Source: an uncultured Aquabacterium sp.
Lineage (GTDB): Bacteria; Pseudomonadota; Gammaproteobacteria; Burkholderiales; Burkholderiaceae_C
Reading direction: 5' to 3'
DNA length: 7,319 nt
Assembly (NCBI GenBank): GCA_937923225.1
Contig: CALAKR010000038.1
Coordinates: forward strand, 1-7,319
The notes under the pieces were generated by a model. That model was not told the origin of the DNA and did no database searches. It saw nothing but the letters and a program-made list of their open reading frames with translations. A program made the position numbers and the translations under genes. Shown piece by piece: positions 1-5,834 of this stretch (within the stretch, counting starts at the first letter, position 1; each line of letters opens with the position of its first letter).

Positions 1-573
1 CAGCGAATCGTCCAGCACATAGCTGTGACTGGCGGTGCGCAGTGTCACGTACTTGAGCTCGGCCTTGAGGTAGACGATGTCGGACACCGGCACCTTGACC
101 AGCCGGCCCCGCTCCTGCACCAGCAGCACGGCCGATGGATCGGGCACGATCACCGCAGCAGAAACGCCCGCCACAGGCAGGCGCTTGCGGCAACGGGTCA
201 TGGCCTGCGCCAGGCGTTCGAGCCGCACGGGCTTGGTCAGATAGTCACTGGCTTCCAGCTCGAAGGCCTTGAGCGCGTGTTCGGTGTGCGCGGTGACGAA
301 CACCACCTGCGGCGCCGGTGCCAACGCACGGATCTTGTCGGCCAGACGCAGCCCATCTGGGCCAGGCATCTGGATGTCCAGCAGCACCACGTCCACCTGA
401 CCGGGGCGGGCTTCCAGCCAGGCCAGCGCGGCGCCGGCATCGCCTGCCTCGCCCAGCACGGACACCGGCTCTTCCAGGCGCGAGAGCAACTGGGCCAAGC
501 GCTGACGGGCCAGGGGCTCGTCGTCCACCAGCAGGGCGCGCAAGGGCCTGTTTTGTGCTGCCGCAGCGGTCAT
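1..573 (-). CDS. LytTR-family response regulator (AlgR-like), C-terminus cut by window edge
   Basis: This is a DNA-binding response regulator and the likely partner of the histidine kinase just upstream. The visible 191 codons have no stop before the left edge. Residues about 11-125 form a receiver domain: acidic pocket DDE at 17-19, phosphoacceptor Asp66 in the LLDIQMPGPDG motif, Thr94 in FVTAH, and Lys114-Pro115. From about residue 140 a LytTR-type DNA-binding domain begins (VQERGRLVKVPVSDIVYLKAE, then a YVTLRT strand); it is unfinished here. Family members are about 240-250 residues, so roughly 50-60 are missing. The ATG overlaps the kinase stop as ATGA and has an AGGAG seven bases upstream, which fixes the start and suggests translational coupling. 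The order argH / kinase / regulator matches argH-algZ-algR of Pseudomonas, where hemC comes next. The AlgR-like label rests on domain type and context; the target genes cannot be seen. Confidence 0.93.
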   Translation of the reverse strand, partial: MTAAAAQNRPLRALLVDDEPLARQRLAQLLSRLEEPVSVLGEAGDAGAALAWLEARPGQVDVVLLDIQMPGPDGLRLADKIRALAPAPQVVFVTAHTEHALKAFELEASDYLTKPVRLERLAQAMTRCRKRLPVAGVSAAVIVPDPSAVLLVQERGRLVKVPVSDIVYLKAELKYVTLRTASHSYVLDDSL

Positions 574-1769
574 GCGCCCTCTCCTGCCGGAAACGACATC
601 TTGACGACGAAACAATGCTCAGCGGCCTGGGGCGAGACGGGGCGCACCTCCGCATCGAACTCGGCCTGCACATCGTGCATCAGCAGCAGGCGCTGGCGCA
701 CATTGCGCAGCGCGATGCCATGGCCACGGCGGTGCGGCGCCGCGGGATGGGCCCCTGCCGCGGGCACCGAATTGCTCACCGTCACGGCCACGCGGCCACC
801 TCGCCGCAAGGCCTCCACACGGATCCAGCCCCCGACGGGATCGGCCTCCACACCATGCTTGACGGCGTTCTCCACCAGGGGTTGCAGCAGGAGCGTCGGC
901 ACCAGCGCGCCGCAGACGGCCTCGTCCACATGCCAGGTCACCGACAGACGCTCGCCAAAGCGCAGTTGCTCGATGCCCAGGTAGCGCCGGGCCAGTTCCA
1001 CCTCGTCGGCCAGGGTCGATTGGGTGTGCGGCGAGGCGAGGGCGCGGCGGAACAGCTCGGCCAGGTCTTCCAGCACGGCCTCGGCGCGGTCCGGATCCAC
1101 CTGCACCAGGGCGATCGCCGTGTTGAGCGTGTTGAACAGAAAATGCGGCCGGATCCGGGCCTGCAGTTCCACCAGCCGGGCCTGGATCTGGGCCGGGTCG
1201 GCACGGTTCTGCCGCTGGCGCAGCCAGGCCAGGCCCACCGCCGCCAGTGCGCCGCCCGTGGCCATGGGTGCCAGCAGCGTCCATGGCGTGAGCGCATGCA
1301 GGCCCAGGCGCCAGTCCATCAGCCAGAACTGCACATGCCCGTAGGCGGCCGACAAAGCCCCCCAGGCCACCACCAGCACCCACTGCGCCACGGTGCCCCG
1401 CCGCGCCAGCCACCGGCGCGCGCCACACAGCCCTACCAGCCACAGCAGGCAGGCCGGCAGGCCCACGGCCGAGGCCAGGCCCCAACGCAACAGCCAATCC
1501 GCCGGCCCGACCGAGTCGTACAGGGTGGCCAGCCACAGCACGGCCTGCACACCCAGCACCACGCGCAGTACCACGCCCACGTGGCAAACATCGAACGTGG
1601 TAGCCCCCCCGCCCAGCAGGCGGGCACGCCCCTCGGGCGCCTCATCACCGGCCGTGACAGCCCACATCGTGGGCGCGCGCAGGGGGTCATTGCCCCCATC
1701 CTGCGCCGCCGCACCGCTCACGAGGGGGTCCTTGTCTTTAAAATCCATGGTTTGCACATTCTGCGTCAC
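570..1769 (-). CDS. LytS/AlgZ-type membrane sensor histidine kinase
   Basis: This is an inner-membrane sensor kinase of the His_kinase (LytS/YehU/AlgZ) family, expected to phosphorylate the LytTR regulator encoded directly downstream. A cytoplasmic N-terminal stretch of about 60 residues is followed by four predicted membrane segments (about 64-84, 92-116, 127-147, 165-185). The phosphoacceptor His209 lies in [12 protein letters not shown], typical of this family. The ATPase part has the N-box LVENAVKHG (Asn301) and a glycine box [12 protein letters not shown] (350-361). There is no periplasmic sensor domain, so the signal is probably sensed in or near the membrane; the ligand is unknown. The first in-frame start is GTG at 1769-1767 (399 aa); an ATG at 1748-1746 would give 392 aa. 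Neither has a good Shine-Dalgarno sequence, so the start is uncertain by seven codons. The 3' end overlaps the regulator by 4 bases. The layout fits Pseudomonas algZ/fimS, but orthology is inferred. Confidence 0.93.
   Translation of the reverse strand: MTQNVQTMDFKDKDPLVSGAAAQDGGNDPLRAPTMWAVTAGDEAPEGRARLLGGGATTFDVCHVGVVLRVVLGVQAVLWLATLYDSVGPADWLLRWGLASAVGLPACLLWLVGLCGARRWLARRGTVAQWVLVVAWGALSAAYGHVQFWLMDWRLGLHALTPWTLLAPMATGGALAAVGLAWLRQRQNRADPAQIQARLVELQARIRPHFLFNTLNTAIALVQVDPDRAEAVLEDLAELFRRALASPHTQSTLADEVELARRYLGIEQLRFGERLSVTWHVDEAVCGALVPTLLLQPLVENAVKHGVEADPVGGWIRVEALRRGGRVAVTVSNSVPAAGAHPAAPHRRGHGIALRNVRQRLLLMHDVQAEFDAEVRPVSPQAAEHCFVVKMSFPAGEGA
581..585 (-). promoter_or_regulatory. Ribosome binding site of the LytTR regulator gene
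   Basis: The minus strand reads AGGAG, followed by seven bases and then the ATG at 573-571. The site lies inside the last codons of the kinase gene. It supports the ATG that overlaps the kinase stop as the true start. Confidence 0.75.
1732..1760 (+). promoter_or_regulatory. Weak candidate promoter for argH
   Basis: TTGTCT (1732-1737), a 17-base spacer and CACATT (1755-1760) give a weak sigma70-like pair with a start near 1767, about 32 bases before the argH ATG. The elements match only partly (4/6 and 3/6). It lies in the locally A/T-richer first codons of the divergent kinase gene. With only 29 bp between the genes, the argH promoter must lie in or beside kinase coding sequence, which is the main reason to list it. 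Confidence 0.25.
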
Positions 1770-1798
1770 TCTCAGCGCCCCGCGGCGCCCCCTCTGCC

Positions 1799-3196
1799 AT
1801 GAGCACGAATCAACTGGACAAGAAGTCCCAAGCCTGGTCCGCCCTGTTCTCCGAACCGATGAGCGACCTGGTCAAGCGCTACACCGCCAGCGTGTTCTTC
1901 GACAAGCGCCTGTGGCGCGCCGACATCCAGGGGTCGCTGGCCCATGCCGAGATGCTGAACGCCCAGGGTCTGATCTCGGCCGAGGATCTGGCCTCCATCC
2001 AGAAGGGCATGGCCCAGATCACCTCGGAGATCGAAGCCGGCCAGTTCGAATGGAAGCTCGACCTGGAAGACGTGCACCTGAACATCGAGGCCCGCCTGAC
2101 CACCCTGGTGGGCGACGCCGGCAAGCGCCTGCACACCGGCCGCTCGCGCAACGACCAGGTCGCCACCGACGTGCGCCTGTGGCTGCGCGGCGAGGTCGAC
2201 GAGCTGGGCGTGCTGCTGACCGAGCTGCAAAAAGCCCTGGTGGATGTGGCCGAGCAGAACGCCGACACCATCCTGCCCGGCTTCACCCACCTGCAGGTGG
2301 CCCAGCCCGTGGCGTTTGGCCACCACCTGCTGGCCTATGTGGAGATGTTCGCGCGTGATGCCGAGCGCCTGGTCGACCTGCGCAAGCGCATCAACCGCCT
2401 TCCGCTGGGCTCGGCCGCGTTGGCCGGCACCAGCTACCCGCTGGACCGCGAACGCGTGGCCCGCACCCTGGGCTTCGAGGCCGTGTCGCAGAACAGCCTG
2501 GACGCCGTGAGCGACCGCGACTTCGCCATCGAGTTCACCTCCGCAGCAGCGCTGCTGATGGTGCACATCTCGCGCCTGAGCGAAGAACTGATCCTGTGGA
2601 TGAGCCAGAGCTTCGGCTTCATCGACCTGGCCGACCGTTTCTGCACGGGCTCGTCGATCATGCCGCAGAAGAAGAACCCCGACGTGCCCGAGCTGGCGCG
2701 CGGCAAGACCGGCCGAGTCGTCGGCCACCTGATGGGGCTGATCACCCTGATGAAGGGCCAGCCCCTGGCCTACAACAAGGACAACCAGGAGGACAAGGAA
2801 CCCTTGTTCGACACGGTCGATACCTTGAAGGACACGCTGCGCATCTTCGCGGAAATGGCCGCCGGCATCACCGTCAAGCCCGAAGCCATGGAACGCGCCG
2901 CCAAGAAGGGCTACGCCACCGCCACCGACTTGGCCGACTACCTGGTCAAGAAGGGCCTGCCCTTCCGCGATGCGCACGAGGTGGTTGCCCACGCCGTGAA
3001 GGACGCCATCGCCGCGGGCGTGGACCTGTCCGAACTGTCGCTGGACCAGCTCAAGACCTACAACCCCGCCATCGAGCAGGACGTGTTCGAGGTACTGAGC
3101 CTGCGCGGCTCGCTCAATGCGCGCAATCTGCTGGGTGGCACGGCACCGGCGCAGGTGCGTGCGCAGGTGGCAAGGCACCGGGTGCGCCTGGGCTGA
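1799..3196 (+). CDS. argH: Argininosuccinate lyase
   Basis: This cytoplasmic enzyme cleaves argininosuccinate to arginine and fumarate, the last step of arginine synthesis. It belongs to the fumarase/aspartase superfamily and works as a homotetramer with active sites built from three subunits. The 465 residues match the usual length. The N-terminus ([20 protein letters not shown]) is typical of the family. Conserved blocks are HTGRSRNDQ at 112-120, the GFTHLQ block with His164 as the likely catalytic histidine, and the signature loop [11 protein letters not shown] at 284-294 holding the catalytic serine. The DNKDNQED-like stretch after it ([14 protein letters not shown]) is also family-typical. 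The start at ATG 1799 gives the expected family N-terminus, although no Shine-Dalgarno sequence is visible before it, so translation may begin on a leader with weak or no ribosome site. It is divergent from the kinase and is followed by a hairpin. The gene appears intact. Confidence 0.98.
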   Translation: MSTNQLDKKSQAWSALFSEPMSDLVKRYTASVFFDKRLWRADIQGSLAHAEMLNAQGLISAEDLASIQKGMAQITSEIEAGQFEWKLDLEDVHLNIEARLTTLVGDAGKRLHTGRSRNDQVATDVRLWLRGEVDELGVLLTELQKALVDVAEQNADTILPGFTHLQVAQPVAFGHHLLAYVEMFARDAERLVDLRKRINRLPLGSAALAGTSYPLDRERVARTLGFEAVSQNSLDAVSDRDFAIEFTSAAALLMVHISRLSEELILWMSQSFGFIDLADRFCTGSSIMPQKKNPDVPELARGKTGRVVGHLMGLITLMKGQPLAYNKDNQEDKEPLFDTVDTLKDTLRIFAEMAAGITVKPEAMERAAKKGYATATDLADYLVKKGLPFRDAHEVVAHAVKDAIAAGVDLSELSLDQLKTYNPAIEQDVFEVLSLRGSLNARNLLGGTAPAQVRAQVARHRVRLG

Positions 3197-3204
3197 GCCA
3201 GGCC

Positions 3205-3230
3205 TGTGGCCCCATCAAGCAGGGGCCACA
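3205..3230. terminator. Hairpin between convergent argH and lipoprotein genes
   Basis: TGTGGCCCC (3205-3213) and GGGGCCACA (3222-3230) form a perfect 9-bp stem with an 8-base loop. GCC 3202-3204 and GGC 3232-3234 could extend it past one bulged C. It starts eight bases after the argH stop and lies in a 45-bp gap between convergent genes, so it could end transcripts from both sides. Only TTT (3235-3237) follows on the plus strand and there is no U-tract on the minus strand, so intrinsic termination may be weak. Confidence 0.6.
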
Positions 3231-3241
3231 CGGCTTTGCCC

Positions 3242-5086
3242 TCAAGGTGGGGGCGACGGCAAGGGGTAGTGGTCGTACGCCGTCACGAAATGCCGCCCGG
3301 AGGCATCGTCCGTTTCCACCCGGAGCGTCTTGCCCTGTACCGATTGAAGGTTCAAGGTGAGTGTCGTGCTGAACGACGTGGCGCTGCTGGGCAGCAGCTC
3401 TTTCTCGGCAGACGCTGAATTGCCGCCCGCCTCCTGTCCGTAGAGGTAGATTTCACCGAAGGTATACGGGGTCAGGCCCGTGACCACGAGGGGCAGTTCG
3501 CCCCCTTGGTAAGCCGTGAATGCGGAGAAACTGGCGGGAGACGTGAACGTCGGGAAGCTGGCCGAGAGCAACTCGGCCCGCGTCAAGGGTTTGCTCCTCA
3601 CGCGCAGCTGGTAGGTGCCAGAGGCCTCATCACCCAGGGGCACCTTGACGTTGGTCACCGTATAGGCCGTCAAGGTATAGCTGGCATCGGGTGCCAGCGC
3701 CGCGATGGCCGAGTCCTCCAGCAAGGGGGTCTGGCAGCTGCTGGTCAGGATGTGGAAGTTGCCGCCGTCGGCCCCACCCTCCAGGTTGCCCGGCATGCGC
3801 CAGTTGCCGCCGGTGGACGGTGCATTGAAGCGCAGGCCGAACTCAGGCAGACCCGGGCCCGTCACGATGATGTAGGCGATGTCCCCTCCGTTGTTGCTGT
3901 CGTCCCGGTCCTGGATCCAGAACGTGAAGCCTGACGCACGGCAAGCATCCGGGTTGATGCCGCCAGTGCTTGCGTAGGTGCCGCTGAAGGCCAGCACAGC
4001 CCCTTCAATGTCCAGCACGCGCTGGTCGCCCAGCAGGCGCCACACGCCGTCGAGCCCCTTGCGCAGCCTGAAATCCACCCCTCGCTCCGTGACGTGCCCA
4101 TCGCTGTCGACGACGTCGAACCTGACCTTGGCCGTGATTCGGCTGGTGTCCGAGTAGTCGATCGCATCGATCACGACATTGGTGAACTTGGCGCCCACCA
4201 GATCCTCGAAAGTGACCGCCTCGCTCAGGAAATCGTCCTTGCCCTGATCATGATCGAGGAAATCGTCGCTGAGCAGCGGCGCAAGGACGCCCGTGCTCGG
4301 CAGCCCCGTGGCGTACTTTGACGAAAAGGCCAGAAGGGCCTCACGGATCTTGGGGATGTCGCTTGCCGCGGTGTTGAGGTTGCCCACGTCGTCCATCTTG
4401 TCCGGCGCCGCTTCCTGCGCGGCCTTCACGGCCAGATCGTCCTGGATGCTCTGCTGAGTCACCACGTTGGTGATGGTGGCCACGTGCCCGCTGGGGTCCG
4501 TGCTGATGCGGATCTGGTCAAGGGCCGTGTCCAGCGCACTGGCCAGGGGCGTGAAGGGGGTGCGCAGCAGGTCGATGCTGCTGTCGACGCCGATGGCCTG
4601 CAGCATGGGCAACAGCTTTTCCTTGAGCTTGGCGGCTTCGGCGTCGAGTTCGGCCTTGCTCACGCCGCTGAACTGCCCCTGGTCAAAGTACCGCTCAGCC
4701 ACCTGCCCCGCGATGTTGGCCAGCACCAGGTCCGTCAAGGGCGTGATGTTGATGGTGCCACCCACATCGGCAGACGTGGCCGCCGAGTGGATGACGTAGG
4801 TGTTGCCGCCCACGTTGCCTTCGGCCCTGAACACGAAAGGTGCCGTCAGGCCTGACACATCGATGGTGTACTGCCCGTTGTTGCCGATCGGGCTGGTCCT
4901 GGTCTGGCCCGTCGCATCCTTGACGGTGACCGTGCCGGCCAAGGGCACACCCGCCGCGGCCGTGCCGGAGATGCTTTGTGCGGTGGCCGGCGGATCGTCG
5001 TCGCCGCCATCACCGCCGCAGGCGGACAACGCCAAAACCAGTGAAAGGCCCACGGGCGCCCAGACACACCTGAAATACTTGTTCAT
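3242..5086 (-). CDS. Predicted secreted lipoprotein of unknown function, with carboxypeptidase-regulatory-like and NTF2-like regions
   Basis: I do not recognise a named gene. The product is 614 residues. Residues 1-22 form a lipoprotein signal peptide ending in lipobox LSAC with Cys23 as the lipidated residue, followed by a flexible Gly/Asp linker (24-33). The residue after Cys is Gly, not Asp, so outer-membrane sorting is plausible. Residues about 37-80 look like a carboxypeptidase-regulatory/Ig-like beta domain (SGTAAAGVPLAG, then NGQYTIDVSGL). A segment at 111-127 (TINITPLTDLVLANIAG) and a mostly helical stretch to about 245 follow; this arrangement is common in Burkholderiales lipoproteins. 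Residues about 244-357 resemble an NTF2-like fold (helix, then FTNVVIDAIDY, ITAKVRFDV and GVWRLLGDQR). Residues about 365-614 are beta-rich, possibly one or two sandwich domains, ending PLPSPPP. No catalytic motif is evident. The start is supported by the signal peptide and a GGGGG five bases upstream. The gene stands alone with its own promoter. Domain labels are inferred from pattern and need a profile search. Confidence 0.88.
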   Translation of the reverse strand: MNKYFRCVWAPVGLSLVLALSACGGDGGDDDPPATAQSISGTAAAGVPLAGTVTVKDATGQTRTSPIGNNGQYTIDVSGLTAPFVFRAEGNVGGNTYVIHSAATSADVGGTINITPLTDLVLANIAGQVAERYFDQGQFSGVSKAELDAEAAKLKEKLLPMLQAIGVDSSIDLLRTPFTPLASALDTALDQIRISTDPSGHVATITNVVTQQSIQDDLAVKAAQEAAPDKMDDVGNLNTAASDIPKIREALLAFSSKYATGLPSTGVLAPLLSDDFLDHDQGKDDFLSEAVTFEDLVGAKFTNVVIDAIDYSDTSRITAKVRFDVVDSDGHVTERGVDFRLRKGLDGVWRLLGDQRVLDIEGAVLAFSGTYASTGGINPDACRASGFTFWIQDRDDSNNGGDIAYIIVTGPGLPEFGLRFNAPSTGGNWRMPGNLEGGADGGNFHILTSSCQTPLLEDSAIAALAPDASYTLTAYTVTNVKVPLGDEASGTYQLRVRSKPLTRAELLSASFPTFTSPASFSAFTAYQGGELPLVVTGLTPYTFGEIYLYGQEAGGNSASAEKELLPSSATSFSTTLTLNLQSVQGKTLRVETDDASGRHFVTAYDHYPLPSPPP

Positions 5087-5091
5087 CGATA

Positions 5092-5096
5092 CCCCC
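5092..5096 (-). promoter_or_regulatory. Ribosome binding site of the lipoprotein gene
   Basis: The minus strand reads GGGGG, then TATCG and the ATG at 5086. It is an imperfect Shine-Dalgarno sequence at good spacing, and the start also gives a complete signal peptide. Confidence 0.5.
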
Positions 5097-5110
5097 GTTG
5101 CTTTTACAAA

Positions 5111-5139
5111 ATCGTGTAGGAATATCGGTCATCTGTCAA
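5111..5139 (-). promoter_or_regulatory. Sigma70-like promoter of the lipoprotein gene
   Basis: On the minus strand a perfect TTGACA -35 box (5139-5134) is separated by 17 bases from CACGAT (5116-5111), a 3/6 match to the -10 consensus. The start would be near 5104, giving a leader of about 18 bases that still contains the ribosome site. The region is noticeably more A/T-rich than its surroundings. Position and -35 are good; the -10 is weak. Confidence 0.5.
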
Positions 5140-5192
5140 TGAACCTCTCGGACGCCCTCCACCGTCTCCGTCCCGACGGATGCCCGCGGCGC

Positions 5193-5206
5193 TTGATGTA
5201 CCGCAA
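5193..5206 (+). promoter_or_regulatory. Possible FNR/CRP-family operator upstream of hemerythrin gene
   Basis: TTGATGTACCGCAA matches the FNR/Anr palindrome TTGAT-N4-ATCAA at 8 of 10 positions: the left half-site is perfect and the right matches 3 of 5. TAAGGT at 5229-5234, a weak -10, would place the start at 5241, which puts the centre of the box at -41.5, the classic activator position for this family. The leader would be 35 bases with the ribosome site inside. The match is imperfect, so this is a hypothesis. Confidence 0.3.
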
Positions 5207-5265
5207 CGCCGTCGCTGTCGGGGAAAGCTAAGGTCCTCTCCTGCGCTCGAACATGAGCACGCTCC

Positions 5266-5270
5266 AGGAG
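5266..5270 (+). promoter_or_regulatory. Ribosome binding site deciding the hemerythrin start
   Basis: AGGAG lies five bases (TTTCC) before the ATG at 5276. This is a strong Shine-Dalgarno sequence, and it selects that start over the more upstream in-frame ATG at 5180. Confidence 0.85.
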
Positions 5271-5275
5271 TTTCC

Positions 5276-5830
5276 ATGCCCACCCTCGTCTGGTCCGACG
5301 CCCTGTCCCTGTCCATGCCCGTCATGGACCACACCCATGAAGAGTTCGTGGAACTGCTGGCCCTGGTCGAGCAGGCGGACGACGCCTCGCTGCTGGGCCA
5401 CTGGCAGGCCCTGATCGAGCACACCGTCGCGCACTTCGGCCAGGAGGATGACTGGATGCGCGCCACCGGTTTCGCCCCCGGCAACTGCCACAGCACCCAG
5501 CACGCCGTGGTGCTGGAGGTGATGCGCGACAGCGCCCGCCGTGGCGCGCAGGGTGAGCTCGATTGGGTGCGCCGCATTGCGGCCGAGCTGGCCGACTGGT
5601 TCCCGAACCACGCACAGACCATGGATGCCGGCCTGGCACTGCATCTCAAGAGCGTGGGCTATGACCCGATGACGGGCTTGCTGACGGAGCCTTCCGCCCT
5701 GCCCACTCAGGCCATCTCAGGGTGCGGCTCCAACAGCTGCCACGACAAGGCAGCCGCCAATGACACACAGGCACCTCAGCGCACCGAAGCCGCCAACGAG
5801 CCCTTGCCCGTCGGCGAAAGCCTGGTCTGA
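5276..5830 (+). CDS. Bacteriohemerythrin (diiron O2-binding protein) with Cys-containing C-terminal tail
   Basis: This is a cytoplasmic hemerythrin-domain protein that should bind O2 (or NO) at a non-heme diiron site inside a four-helix bundle. From the ATG with its strong AGGAG it is 184 residues. The full ligand set is visible: His21 (MDHTHEEF), His53 and Glu57 (HFGQED), His72 and His76 (HSTQH), and His112 with Asp117 (NHAQTMD). The N-terminal VWSDALSLSMPVMD is typical of bacteriohemerythrins. The domain ends near residue 125. A tail of about 60 residues follows, low in complexity, rich in Ala, Pro and Gln, and containing GCGSNSCH (149-156) with Cys150 and Cys155. No signal peptide or signalling domain is present, so it may store, deliver or sense O2/NO; which one cannot be told from sequence. 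The gene is divergent from the lipoprotein and its stop lies 4 bases from that of convergent dxs. Confidence 0.93.
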   Translation: MPTLVWSDALSLSMPVMDHTHEEFVELLALVEQADDASLLGHWQALIEHTVAHFGQEDDWMRATGFAPGNCHSTQHAVVLEVMRDSARRGAQGELDWVRRIAAELADWFPNHAQTMDAGLALHLKSVGYDPMTGLLTEPSALPTQAISGCGSNSCHDKAAANDTQAPQRTEAANEPLPVGESLV

Positions 5831-5834
5831 CTGA

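Larger units (their letters stand above)
5087..5275. other. Intergenic region between divergent lipoprotein and hemerythrin genes
   Basis: This 189-bp gap is the only substantial non-coding DNA in the window. The left third is A/T-rich and holds the lipoprotein promoter. The middle holds a short inverted repeat, TCCGTC CC GACGGA (5167-5180), and a possible FNR-type site. The right end holds the hemerythrin ribosome site. An open reading frame extends from 5180 into the hemerythrin gene, but its first 32 codons show no family similarity and no ribosome site, so I treat them as leader. Confidence 0.7.

Noticed and set aside
318..1802. A 494-codon plus-strand open frame antisense to the kinase and regulator, plus another at 25-984 and 1393-2358.
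   Set aside because: The products are low-complexity Arg/His/Gln/Pro-rich translations without family motifs, as expected opposite GC-rich genes. The minus-strand kinase and regulator have clear domains.
1772..3178. A 468-codon open frame on the minus strand covering nearly all of argH.
   Set aside because: It is an antisense shadow of a high-GC gene. The product is His/Gln/Gly-rich with no recognisable domain, while argH on the plus strand carries every family motif.
3506..4855. Plus-strand open frames inside the lipoprotein gene (such as 3506-3934, 4467-4799 and 4484-4855).
   Set aside because: They are short, overlap each other, lack ribosome sites and domains, and lie opposite a lipoprotein gene with a good signal peptide and promoter.
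5103..5128. TTTACA followed by TATCGG as a plus-strand promoter for the hemerythrin gene.
   Set aside because: The spacer is only 14 bases and the -10 is poor. The A/T-rich patch is better explained by the minus-strand lipoprotein promoter.
5180..5275. A 32-codon N-terminal extension of the hemerythrin from an upstream ATG.
   Set aside because: The extension is Arg-rich and unlike hemerythrins, has no ribosome site, and the internal ATG at 5276 has AGGAG at ideal spacing and gives the usual family N-terminus.
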